Source of the DNA: Symsagittifera roscoffensis
Taxonomy: Eukaryota > Xenacoelomorpha > Acoela > Convolutidae
Direction: 5' to 3'
Length of the DNA stretch: 64,000 bases
Assembly: GCF_963678635.1 (NCBI RefSeq)
Contig: NW_026971609.1
Span: forward strand, 27,852 to 91,851
Position numbers and translations under genes: made by a program. Under the pieces are notes generated by a model. The model was not told where the DNA came from and ran no database searches. It was given only the letters and a program-made list of their open reading frames with translations. The first letter of the stretch is position 1. Every line of letters starts with the position of its first letter. Shown one piece after another: positions 48,601 to 58,143 of the stretch.

Positions 48601-49480
48601 TGGTAATTGCACAACATTTCTATCTCTTACGTTGAAGCTTCCTTCCAACTTTGCATTGAAACTCCGGACAGCACCAGCCTGCGCGGAGAGATCGAGAACA
48701 CCTGCAGATATCAGATTGCAATATGTCGTATTGTCAATCTCCATATCCGCTACCTCGCCACAGACTCTGCTGCAACCGAAAGCGTTTCTCTTGTCATGCC
48801 ATTTGGGTCTGGTCTGGATGCACCAAATCCTCGTGCCGGCACTCTGGATCGCCAATGTGGGCTAAACCTTTCCTGCTTTTGTCCAGGGGAGGACCGATCT
48901 CATCCAGCAATGTAAACCACAAGTCCTGAAATTTACTTTAGTACCCATTTCGCAAAGTCTTAAGTGAATTTTTTACTCTGGCGACACTAGTCTTATTTTC
49001 CAAGTGCATTATAGGTATATTTAACTAAATTGCGCAAATATCAAGACTAGGTTGCCCCAAACTTGATTTTTTTTCAACTGTTATTTCCACATCTATTCGA
49101 TCTTTACAGTTGAAGGTTCCTTCCAACTTTCCATTGAAACTACGGACAGCGGCAACCTGCTCGGAGAGCTCGAGATGACCTTCAAATATCAGATTACAAT
49201 CTCGTATTTTCAGCATCGATATCCGCTACCTCGCCACAGACTCTGCCACAAATGAAAGCTCGTCTCTTGTCATCCCATTTGGGTCTGGATGCACCAAATC
49301 TTCGTGCCGGCACTCTGGACCGTCGGTGTGGGCTAAACACTTCCACATCCTGCTTTCGTCCAGGGGAGGGCCGATCTCATCCAGCAATGTTACCGAACCA
49401 CCGCCTGCATGAATACAGCGCAGTTGATAGTCCACCCTGGTTTCTGATTTTCTCTTCAGCGTGCTGAGACTGATCAAAGT
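48547..49480 (-). pseudogene. Retropepsin-like and Cys/His regions, copies 3 and 4
   Basis: Minus frame 48855-48547 carries E-V-A-D-M-E-I-D-N-T-T-Y-C-N-L-I-S. Minus frame 49216-49025 carries a shorter R-D-C-N-L-I-F form, and 49477-49226 the Cys/His part. A piece of LTR tail (48915-49060) is inserted between them, so this stretch is itself rearranged. Confidence 0.35.
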
Positions 49481-49853
49481 GGGTCGGAATTAGTTCAGAC
49501 AACGATAACTGCTAATTTCTCGGTCATGGATGCTATCTTCAACTTCATGAACGTTCAGCCATGAATCTCAGCACCGTCTTTTCTGGGAACAACGTAGTTC
49601 GTCAGTTCTTTCCCCGGTTTCATTATTCTGAGCTCAACGTAGTTGATTAAAATTGAATAACTACACTTCTTAGTTGCTTCTCAGCAGAAACACATTGTCA
49701 ACTCTTGTTTTGAAGAACGCTTCGTTTGCTGCTAGGTTGCCCCATTCCATTTTCTTTGTCGTGGTTCAGTCGACTCCTCCTCCAACACTCGTATAACGCT
49801 GAATCCAGTGATCGTTACCCGCTCGATAAAGAAAGCCCACCCAGGAGCGCCAA

Positions 49854-51231
49854 TGTGCTATTTTCCACGCTGTGAGAGACGCGGAAACTAATATTAACTG
49901 TTTTACAACCCCGAAAGGACTATAACGATGGTCAACTAAATCGGCCGATCAAAGGATTAATCAACTCCCACTTTGGTTTGTGTTCTCTTTGCAACAAAAG
50001 CCTCCTCCATGGGGCTGGGTAAATATCCCATCCATTCATGTTATTTGGGAGACCTACTTACCATGCTCTGCTGCTGTTTTTACTAGCAATTTCTCTTGGA
50101 CTACTTTTCTTTTTTTCTGATAAAGTTTCTATTAACAGCTCAATTGCCAATTTAAGTTGAACCTAACTTTTGCCAAGTCCACTTTAATTAGTTCCACTAC
50201 TTCATTGTTTCAATGTAAATCTATATATCTCTCAGCTTTTGCTTCATTTCCCAATATAGATGCTCCCTGTCAATCATAATTAAGGTGACCGACTTTCATT
50301 TCCAAGGGTTGGTTTCGGGAACAAGCCACTTTCTGGTGTTGATCCCTGCGTTATACATGCAATTTTGGTCCTTAACGCCGAAGAGTCATTCAAAGGTCAC
50401 CTCGGGGTCAGACCAAGTCAATCTTTCATATTCAGGTTTACAATACCTTAAGCGTCCTACCTACCAAGTTTCATCTGCATCCCGTTAATACTATCCAAGC
50501 TGTCTCATTTCTAATGTCTAATCTCAATTTCCCGTGAAAAGGCTTTTAACACAGGAAGGAGCCGTCGGATAGATTTTACTAACGCGGGGTCTTTCTTCGG
50601 CGTTGAGTTGTAATGTGTCTTGACGCCATAAAAACTATATGACTCCGCTCATTATTTTGCGTAAGTTGCCCCCTTCCGGTCTAATAAAGCTTGCCCCGGT
50701 AGTTCCGTTTTGGGAGGTTTATCACATTTGGTACCCTTTCCAAATCCTGACTAGTCTTTGTTTGTTTTGGTCGATTTTGCAACTTGACCAATTGCTTACT
50801 TCACTGTTTGTTGTATTGCTTCGTCAATACCGAACTACGAACAATTCATTAATCTTCATTATTCTGCAGGCATTTCTCAAGGAAAACTTCCCAACGAATT
50901 TTGAGTTTCGCAAGAAAAACAAGTTAAGATCACGGATCCTACACATAAAGACAAAAAATTTCTCGGCTACTTTGCACTGTATTCGAAAAAATGAAATCCT
51001 AATTAATTATGAGCCCCTTCCAAGCATCACGTATTTCGTCGTTTTGTCTGCGTCGATGTTGATTTGTTTAATATTTAGCCTGAAATAGGGCTACATCGTG
51101 AGAACACTTTTTACCTGTCAATCAAAGTGTTCATCCTAAACACTATCAACATTCACAACCTTCAACCTTGTAAAATACAGTTACCCTGTTTGATCTTCAA
51201 ACCAAAAATTGTTTATCATACAATTCCAACA
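49854..51231 (-). mobile_element. LTR of family-2 retroelement (best copy)
   Basis: About 1.38 kb bounded by TGTGC at 49854 and CAACA at 51231, that is TG...CA ends, one base from the GGAGCGCCA site at 49844-49852. It shares sequence with 35930-37465, 38052-39060 and 40465-41470. The plus-strand flank 51232-51450 repeats 37466-37690, so internal element sequence lies on both sides and this LTR sits inside a concatemer rather than at an element end. Orientation is from the primer-like site and the minus-strand frames. Confidence 0.5.
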
Positions 51232-51737
51232 GTTGGGTGAGTGAAAAAAAATGGTTTGAAATAGAACAATTATAAAGGTTTGATTCATGAGCTAGAAAAA
51301 TGATAAAGACAAAAATTCCAAATCGATAGAGATAAAAATTGATGAGCTAAAGAGCTAAAAATTTCCACAAAAAAAACACAGAATTTTGCTGGTTTTTAAT
51401 CGCAAATTTTTTCTTTGATTAAATATGATAGACAAAATTATTTTCTATGTAAGAAAAAAAATCAGATGTTGAAGTTTGAGTTTTTTTGTCAACTACAAAG
51501 TCCAAAACCTACTTTTCACACAGGTGAACTAAAAATGATTTTTTTAAAATAGAATTCCATGTTTGTTAAATTTTCCGACATCGTTCTCACCTTCGAAATG
51601 AAAACCTTCTGATCGTTAAATTGATGACGCTGGGTAAATATTACGAAGCCAAACTGTGCTGTTTGGAAAATGTGCGCGGATTCCACAACAAGGACGCTCC
51701 CTTTGCTATTGAGTTATAACCTATGTGGTTAACTCAT

Positions 51738-52130
51738 AGAGTAATTTCGGATCAGGGTACACCGTCTGCTCGTCACGCTATCTTATTTTCGGCCGGATAG
51801 ATTCGTGCAACTTCTTAGTCTAATACCGATCCTAATCTTACTTTTATACTTACTAGTCTCAGGGTGTTTAACTAGTGTCTGCTAGGCTCAATAGATCTAG
51901 AGTATACTGGTTTATTGCAGCAGCTGAAGTTCTCTTGGAGAGGCAACTAATTTCTAAGTTAAATTCAAATCTCTCTGGTGCTGAAATTACAAGTAGTTTC
52001 AGCACTTACAAATAAGTGGGTTGTTAGTTAGATGGGTTATGATTGGTTAATATTAAATATTTTACAATGGTAAAATATCCAATTTATCCAATTATAAAAT
52101 GTAGTTTAGATCAGGTTCCTTCCATCCGGG
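51738..52130 (-). mobile_element. LTR-like segment of the envelope-bearing element, copy 2
   Basis: Matches 33760-34120 over its whole length (TCATAGAGTAATTTCGGAT through AGATCAGGTTCC). Its right part matches 56764-56917. It lies downstream of the envelope frame on the minus strand, as a 3' LTR would. Confidence 0.55.
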
Positions 52131-53739
52131 TTTTACAGAGTCTTTTAGAATTATCTTTCTGCAATTTGAAGGATGGATGATGAACGTTGGTATTTGGCGA
52201 ACATCATATTCTTGTCCGGTTCCTCTTGGAGAAGAAGTTCCAGGACGCTAAAATTAGGGACATAAAATCGTTGCGTCGTCTTTTGACAGCAACTGTGATC
52301 CCCAATGAAATCAATCTGATTTCAAAATGATTTGCTATGACGGGTTTTTCTGTATTATGTAGAGAACTTGTTTTGTGTGCAACCTCGTCTGGGAATGGCG
52401 TGGAGATCCTGTGTGGAAGGGATGCCTCGTAACTCGGATCTGTACGTATACTTGAACATCGAGGTGGTCATTGGTCTAGTTCAATGAAGTCCTTTTCTGC
52501 GAAGTCAAGTCGTACTCTAAATCCTTTGAGTTGTGATTGTGGACGGCATATCGGTTGTGCTTAGCCATTCTTTTGTTCGAGTGTGATGGGATCATCTAGT
52601 CTTTGGATGTTCGTCTTTGTTGTTGTGTATTGATCTATATACTGCAAAGTATGATTTACATTTTATAAACTTATGTTAATCCAATTTTTTAATCTTGATT
52701 TTAGTTAATCGTTTTCACAAAAGCGTTTTGTTTTAGTTTGGTTATTTTGAAGAATTACTCACCCTTGAGTATCTCTTATTAAAAATAGAAGTGTGGTCAC
52801 AAATCGTGGATGTAGCGCGGTGGGTTAGGCCGGCTATAGAGTATGCTCAGGACGTCCTCTCTGGTGGGTTAGGCCAGGAGTGGGAGTATGATTTCATGCT
52901 GTTTATTTGAGAGGTCCTGTTATGTGATAACGTTTCATGTTGGATTTATGTTGGTCTTTCTTATGTTACTTTGGTTGTGTCCTTTTTTCAAAAATCAAAT
53001 TGTTTTTGGTATGGGTTTGTCTTGCGACTTTTTTGTGTTTTATGATTTCTTTCTTAGACTTTATAATAGTCTTCAACGGTACCTAAACTGGAATAATCCG
53101 GTTTGGGTACCGTTGGTTTTCTTTTCTAAGTCATGCTGTTATTTTATGATTTGTGGTGTTTAGTAAGCTGCGTTGGTTAGTTTGGTTTAGTATATAACTC
53201 CTTTCCAACCGGGTTAAAGGAAAGTTTGAAACTTGTTATCGTGTGTTAGATTTGGTGAGTGTGAAAATTTGAAACCTACCTAAAATCATTGTTTAAACAA
53301 TTCTTCGTGGGCGAGCTGTGCGAGTTTGTATAGAATTCTTGTGCGATTGAATGAAAATATCAAAAGTTAGTACTGCTTTCTCATTTTATTAATTTATTGC
53401 ATAGAATTTGAATTTTACTGCGTTTGGGGGAAATTTAAAATTATAATTTTTCATCGTAATTAATTTTACTGCTTCATGGGGAAATAATTTATAAAATTTT
53501 ATTACATTATTTAGTGCAAGAAATTAATGAATTTTAAGAGAATTTAACAAGTTTGTTATTTTATGATTTTTTTCTGTTTTGTAGGTGATCGTGGTGTGAA
53601 GACTAGAAATATAAATAAAATATTAACAAAAAATGGTTAGTTCTAATTTAAATTTATTAGTGAAGAGTATTTTAAATTATAGTTACCTGTTAATTGTCTA
53701 GGAAAAAGCCGTGGGGGAAAATGCGAAACTGTTAATCGT
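52131..53739. other. Non-coding end of the envelope-bearing element
   Basis: T/G-rich, partly matching 34120-34690. Contains a 42-base hairpin (53074-53115). The 91-codon plus frame at 52888-53163 is Phe/Cys-rich and is the mirror of A/C-rich sequence. I see no gene. Confidence 0.4.
53074..53115. repeat. Near-perfect hairpin
   Basis: CAACGGTACC at 53074 and GGTACCGTTG ending at 53115 form the outer stem; AAAC/GTTT and GG/CC continue it around a short AT loop. No T-run follows. Confidence 0.8.
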
Positions 53740-54243
53740 CTAGGAAAAAGCTTTGGCTAGTATGCGAAGGATGGTTTCAGTTTGGAGCAGTGGCCAAAGC
53801 AATTGAAGTGATTTAATGGTTTTTAGTTCTTTGGTGCCTACTGCAAACTCGTAAGGTGTGTTCTGAATGAGGTTACATATTTTAAGATTATATTTAGTAT
53901 TGTGAACGAAATCTAATATTGGTATTTCTATAGGCTGGATAAATTCATGCGGGACAAGGAAGGGTCTGGATTCTTCGGCATTTAAGGTCTTCGTAATGGG
54001 ACAAAATATATACATCTGGGTTACTGGGTCATAGTTGCGTAGGATGCCGTGGAGGTTAGTATCTTTGATGCAATATGTAAAATTAAGGAAAAAAGGTGAT
54101 GTGTATTTTGAGTTAAGAAACTGAAAACGATGGTGTGGTTGTCTTGATGGGGTATGTAAATCAAAATGATTTTGTATGAAACGATAGTATGTATATGTGT
54201 GGGTTTGTTTAGTGTCCAACATAATATCGTGGGAACAGTGCAA
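53740..54243 (-). CDS. Unidentified ORF downstream of the envelope frame
   Basis: A 167-codon minus-strand frame, the longest open frame of this region after the envelope. It is rich in His, Thr, Tyr and Asn at its start and ends with hydrophobic L-Q-L-L-W-P-L-L and I-L-R-I-L-A-K-A. The start codon is uncertain: the nominal first codon is not needed, since the frame could begin further in. It has no recognisable domain. It lies between envelope and the 3' LTR-like segment, so it may be an accessory or leftover coding part of the same element. The A/C-rich composition is shared with the envelope frame. Confidence 0.35.
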   Translation of the reverse strand: MHCSHDIMLDTKQTHTYTYYRFIQNHFDLHTPSRQPHHRFQFLNSKYTSPFFLNFTYCIKDTNLHGILRNYDPVTQMYIFCPITKTLNAEESRPFLVPHEFIQPIEIPILDFVHNTKYNLKICNLIQNTPYEFAVGTKELKTIKSLQLLWPLLQTETILRILAKAFS

Positions 54244-55141
54244 ATCGCGTTCATGTGGTGAAAGGTTAGTGAAAATAACTGAAATTTGTCATGGAAAATT
54301 TCGTAAGCTTGAATATCAGCTAGTGATTTGGAAATGGTGTGACAATACTTTCTATCGAAAGTATTAAGTGTGAATACGTATGACGTTTTGATGAAAAATT
54401 TTTCTGTTAGTTGTGGGTTAGCGAAGCGGTCTTCATCTAAAAATTGGTCTTCATTAGGTCGGATGATATTATGGTCGTACTATTCTATTGTAAATTCGTT
54501 AGCTCGGGGGTGCAGTGAATGTTTTTAGTAATTTTTTATATCCTACGTAAGTAAATTGTCTGGGTGTTAGTGTTGTAGTGAGTCCTTATAACATGTCTTT
54601 GTTCTTTTCTATGTTGTCATGAGTATTAGTTGGTGGCATGCAAAGGGGGTTGGTAAAATGATAATAAGCTGTCCAATGAAGTGTTGGCATTAAAACATGT
54701 TCATCTACAAAACTACGTGTGTCATTAGTATCGTTAGGTGTGTTTAATGAATATTGTGGAAATGAGGGTAAGGTGATTGCTAGAAAATTTTTCGTGTTAG
54801 TGTGTTGCGGTTGATTAATATATTCGCAGGCTCTTCCGGGTTTGGTCGGGAATGGGTGATTCGGTAATTTTCGTTTAAAAGTGCGATAAGCTCGGTGAGT
54901 GCTACTAGGTGTTTCCGTGGATGTGGATGATTGTGTTAATGATGCCGTGTAAGCTGAGGAGGGTGTAGGAGTAGGTGGGTTTGAGGATTCTATTGTGGAT
55001 GATAGTTGATGTATTGTGAGGGTGTTAGGGTGTATTAACTGTTGTTGTAAGGTAATAAAATTATCGAGTTCCTGGGAAATATGGGAGTATGTGGAGAATT
55101 ATTATATGATCTGTCGAAGTGAAGTGGAGAGTAGGTTGGTG

Positions 55142-55489
55142 TCACTTGCGAAGCATAAGAAGGAGTGGAAAAGGATGGGAGTGAATTATTTGATGGAATT
55201 GGTTGAAAAAGGGGTTTTGAAAAAACTGAGAGTTGGTCTGAATATTATTTGATGGAGATGGTTCGGAGTCTGCAAATTCGTCAGGGGTTTCTACTTTAGG
55301 GTTGTTAAATTGTGAGATAGAGTATAAAACTGAAATATCTGAGTTAGTATCAGAATTCGTGCTTGATGATATATAGATAATCGGAAAATCGGGTGGTGGG
55401 AAATCAAAAAGTGGGATTATTGGGATTTGAGTTTGGAGGTTGGCTGGGTGGGAATTTGAGCGATGTAGGGATCCAAGTTGTCGGTTCAT
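55142..55489 (-). CDS. Pro/Ser/Asn-rich ORF overlapping the envelope stop
   Basis: ATG at 55489 overlaps the envelope stop codon as ATGA (stop 55488-55486). The 115-codon product is Pro, Ser and Asn rich, low in charge, with no recognisable domain. The envelope tail in the other register is also Pro/Asn rich, so this may be only the continuation of a low-complexity tail after a frameshift, rather than a separate gene. Confidence 0.3.
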   Translation of the reverse strand: MNRQLGSLHRSNSHPANLQTQIPIIPLFDFPPPDFPIIYISSSTNSDTNSDISVLYSISQFNNPKVETPDEFADSEPSPSNNIQTNSQFFQNPFFNQFHQIIHSHPFPLLLMLRK

Positions 55490-56748
55490 CGTGGGCTAAA
55501 AAATTGATTATTTTGAGACTGAAAAGTGGTGGTGTGGGGTTTTTCTATAATTTGTTCGTACGTATTATCATTTTGTGAATGATGTGTCCTTATATATTGG
55601 ATGGGACTTTGTGGTATATTTGATCTAGAATTTGGATTACTTGTGATTGCTAGGTTTCGGAAATTACGTGGGACTAATGATAATGGATGGTTTTGTGGTA
55701 GGGTTGGCAACTGTGGTGCGATAGGTGTTATCTTTATATTATTATGTTCTTCGTCGTAAGTGTTCTGTCTTGTGGATATTTTCGTGTTATATTCTTTTAT
55801 TTTGTTTATTGATGATGAAAAAATTCCAAAAAATCCTGCAAACAGTATGCGTGCTACACTTGCTTGTCTGTTTACTTGTGTGTGTATAGCGCATGTGTTA
55901 TAGATTCCTTTTAAAAGTGAGAAAAGAAATTCTATTAAGTTAAGCATTGCGTATAAGATAGTTAATTTTTCTAAGATGTAATAGGGCCATCCTAGAAAAG
56001 CTAGAATTTCATTTTTTAGGATAACAAAACTGAAAATATTTATAGGTGAAATATCTTGTGGTCGGTATTTTTCACCGGTTAGATATATATAGTCTTTAAT
56101 GTCTTTAAAATATCCGCTATAATCTTGTGTATAGATATCTGCAAATCCTGCGGTTTCGGCAAGTTTGCGTAAGTTTTGGTCAATTGATTGTCTTTGTATA
56201 GTGTCCATTTGTGTTAAAAATTCTTGAAATTGTTGTGTTCTAATGTGATGTTGGATATCGGATTTTGAGTATATTCCAATTGATTGTAAGTCGATATTTG
56301 GGTTTCGAGCAATAGCTCTAATGCTTTCTGGTGAAAATTTTTTGAGCGATTGCATTAATGTGGGGTATGGGGTAAGAAGGTAATATTTATCTTCATCAGG
56401 ATTCAATTGTACTACATTGTGGCTATTTACTGATCCACATGGGACTGCGGTATCCCAAAAATATGTTCGTCTTGAAAGTGTGTCGACAAAATGTACTTTA
56501 TTTTTATAGAATATAGGGATTCTTCTATAACAACGTTTATCTTCAAAAACATATAGTGGTGATACTTTTTTGGTACAAGTATAAAACCATAAAATATTTC
56601 CCTCGTAGTCTAGAAAATTTGATCTATTTCCTGACAATAAGTATCCTGCGTAGGGTATTATTGATACTGCTAGTGCGAGTGATTGTAGGATTTGTATCCT
56701 TTCCAATTCGCATAATTGGTGAAGTGTTTCTAATTCGGAGTGTGACAA
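55486..56748 (-). CDS. Envelope glycoprotein, chuvirus type, N-terminally truncated
   Basis: A 420-codon minus-strand frame without stops. Cysteines at 58, 73 and 104 frame a block 'CY-x-x-IPI-x-x-x-x-x-x-x-FVD-x-x-x-R', which I associate with the glycoproteins of Chuviridae and of BEL/Pao-type retroelements that captured them. A hydrophobic stretch at about 27-39 and a C-terminal membrane segment at about 262-283 are followed by R-I-L-F-A-G-F-F-G-I-F-S-S-S-I (300-314) and a Pro/Asn-rich tail. This fits a membrane-fusion protein of an enveloped, virus-like retroelement. There is no ATG at the start: the frame enters from TGA at 56763 just where an LTR-like fragment begins (56756), so the N-terminal part has been lost by rearrangement. 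The family call is by eye; a different class of envelope is possible. Confidence 0.55.
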   Translation of the reverse strand: MSHSELETLHQLCELERIQILQSLALAVSIIPYAGYLLSGNRSNFLDYEGNILWFYTCTKKVSPLYVFEDKRCYRRIPIFYKNKVHFVDTLSRRTYFWDTAVPCGSVNSHNVVQLNPDEDKYYLLTPYPTLMQSLKKFSPESIRAIARNPNIDLQSIGIYSKSDIQHHIRTQQFQEFLTQMDTIQRQSIDQNLRKLAETAGFADIYTQDYSGYFKDIKDYIYLTGEKYRPQDISPINIFSFVILKNEILAFLGWPYYILEKLTILYAMLNLIEFLFSLLKGIYNTCAIHTQVNRQASVARILFAGFFGIFSSSINKIKEYNTKISTRQNTYDEEHNNIKITPIAPQLPTLPQNHPLSLVPRNFRNLAITSNPNSRSNIPQSPIQYIRTHHSQNDNTYEQIIEKPHTTTFQSQNNQFFSPR

Positions 56749-56755
56749 TTCTTGA

Positions 56756-56925
56756 AAAATTCAAATCTCTCTGGTGCTGAAATTACAAGTAATTTCAGCA
56801 CTTAGAAATAAGTGGGTTGTTAGTTAGATGGATTATGATTGGTTAATATTAAATATTTTACAGTGGTAAAATATCCAATTTATCCAATTATAAAATGTAG
56901 TTTAGATCAGGTTCCACTATTCTTT
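56756..56925 (-). mobile_element. LTR-like fragment fused to the envelope frame
   Basis: Starting at AAATTCAAATCTCTCTGGTG, it matches 51957-52115 up to AGATCAGGTTCC with a few substitutions. Direct orientation relative to the copy at 51738-52130 gives the outline LTR fragment - envelope - LTR, lacking gag and pol. Confidence 0.6.
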
Positions 56926-56939
56926 TGTTCTTTCGTTTT

Positions 56940-57100
56940 AAGATCATTTATCCACAAGGGATAGGACCAACATACGAGGTGTACAGCTCATCACGGCGAA
57001 CCGCTGTTTTGTTCCTGCTTAAGAACTACATGCAATTTTTTCGGTTGTTTTTCTGGTCTGGGTAATGTTGCCTCACCCTCAAGCAACGAGCACGGATCAT
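56940..57100 (-). mobile_element. SINE fragment (body without tRNA head)
   Basis: Matches the 2341-2475 body: CCAACATACGAGGTGTACAG against CCTACATACGAGCTGTTCAG, then GCGAACCGCTG and CCCTCAAGCAAC. The tRNA-like head is missing, so this is a partial copy. Confidence 0.6.
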
Positions 57101-57350
57101 GGTTTTAATTTATGAAAAAACTTCACAAACTTTAAAACACGGTATTAATGTTTATAAATTGCTCTACATATAAATTTATATGGAACTGCACTATAAAAAA
57201 ATTTTATTCATTAATTTTATATGACTACAAGTTTTGTATGTCCAGGGTTCTTCACAAATATAGTATTATTGATAATTTCATACAAAAAAAAAACATTTTA
57301 GAGGATATCTTTCTTTTTTTTTGTCAGGATAAATCACAGACTATTTTTAG

Positions 57351-57635
57351 GCCAAAATTGGTGTAGAGGTCTCATATACAAAATCACAGGAAACTCAGTC
57401 ATCAAAAACAAAAACAAATGAAAAAAGCAATGGTAATTCAAAAGAAGCAACAGACACTGTAACCTACGAAGGTCCAGGAGCTGCTTTTATTGTTGGGTAT
57501 AGCCATCACTTCTCCAATGAACAAAATGGGGTTCATGCTAAATACACAACTCAATGCAAGGATATGTCGAACGATAATCGCAGTACCTACAACATCAGCA
57601 CTACGGGTCTTCCTTGTTATTCAGCTTATCATTAG
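57351..57635 (+). CDS. Candidate 3'-terminal exon, unidentified
   Basis: A plus-strand frame of 94 codons opens right after TATTTTTAG (57342-57350), a good acceptor, and ends with TAG at 57633-57635. It has no ATG near its start, so it would be an internal-start or last exon. A hydrophilic Lys/Thr/Asn/Glu-rich first third (about residues 9-37) is followed by a compact part with G-P-G-A-A-F-I-V-G-Y-S-H-H-F and two cysteines, which looks like a folded domain. Poly(A)-like AATAAA lies far downstream (58228). No upstream exon was found, so it may also be an orphan fragment. Family not recognised. Confidence 0.35.
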   Translation, partial: AKIGVEVSYTKSQETQSSKTKTNEKSNGNSKEATDTVTYEGPGAAFIVGYSHHFSNEQNGVHAKYTTQCKDMSNDNRSTYNISTTGLPCYSAYH

Positions 57636-57975
57636 AAACACAAATATCATAATCCTGAAGTTCCCGAGACTTATTGATGACCTATGCTGATTTCAAGTAA
57701 ACATCACTATCGCCAAGTACATAAACTGTACCAAGTGAATTTTTCCTGGCTTGCTTTTTTTTTCTGAGAAACCGCACAATTTTTTTGGTAATCGCAAAAG
57801 ACAAAATAAAGTAAAACAATTTTTTGTAGTCTAAACTTTGTTTTTCTGAAATATTTGCCAGATGTGGACAAAATTTTCAAGGTAGGATAACCAAACTTAA
57901 CTTAACCAGAATATTGAATAAATTTATTTGATAAATCGGAGAAGTAAGTAAAGAAGGCCCATATGAACAGTGAAC

Positions 57976-58143
57976 ATGAAAGCGTACAAGTTTGGTCATA
58001 TTCAATTCATGAGTGAAACAGTTACTCTCAACCCAACAAAGTGTGATTCTGGTTTTTTGATGGAGTGCTTTGGAAACATCAATGGAAATGTTGTTGAAGA
58101 CCCTGAAGAGCTGACCAGACAGTTTGAGCAATGTGTTAATTGA
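57976..58143 (+). CDS. Unidentified 55-residue ORF with three Cys
   Basis: ATG at 57976, TGA at 58141-58143. The peptide has three cysteines (C-D-S-G-F-L-M-E-C, then F-E-Q-C-V near the end) and an acidic amphipathic segment D-P-E-E-L-T-R-Q-F, which reads as real protein more than the longer minus-strand frame over the same bases (57877-58179, hydrophobic, no features). An AATAAA follows at 58228. It could be a last exon (GAACAG at 57965-57970 is a weak acceptor). Three cysteines are an odd number, so a fourth may sit in a missing exon. Confidence 0.3.
   Translation: MKAYKFGHIQFMSETVTLNPTKCDSGFLMECFGNINGNVVEDPEELTRQFEQCVN

Noticed and set aside
52888-53163. 91-codon plus-strand frame rich in Phe, Cys and Leu as a membrane protein
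   Set aside because: Such frames are expected by chance on the T-rich strand of an A/C-rich element.
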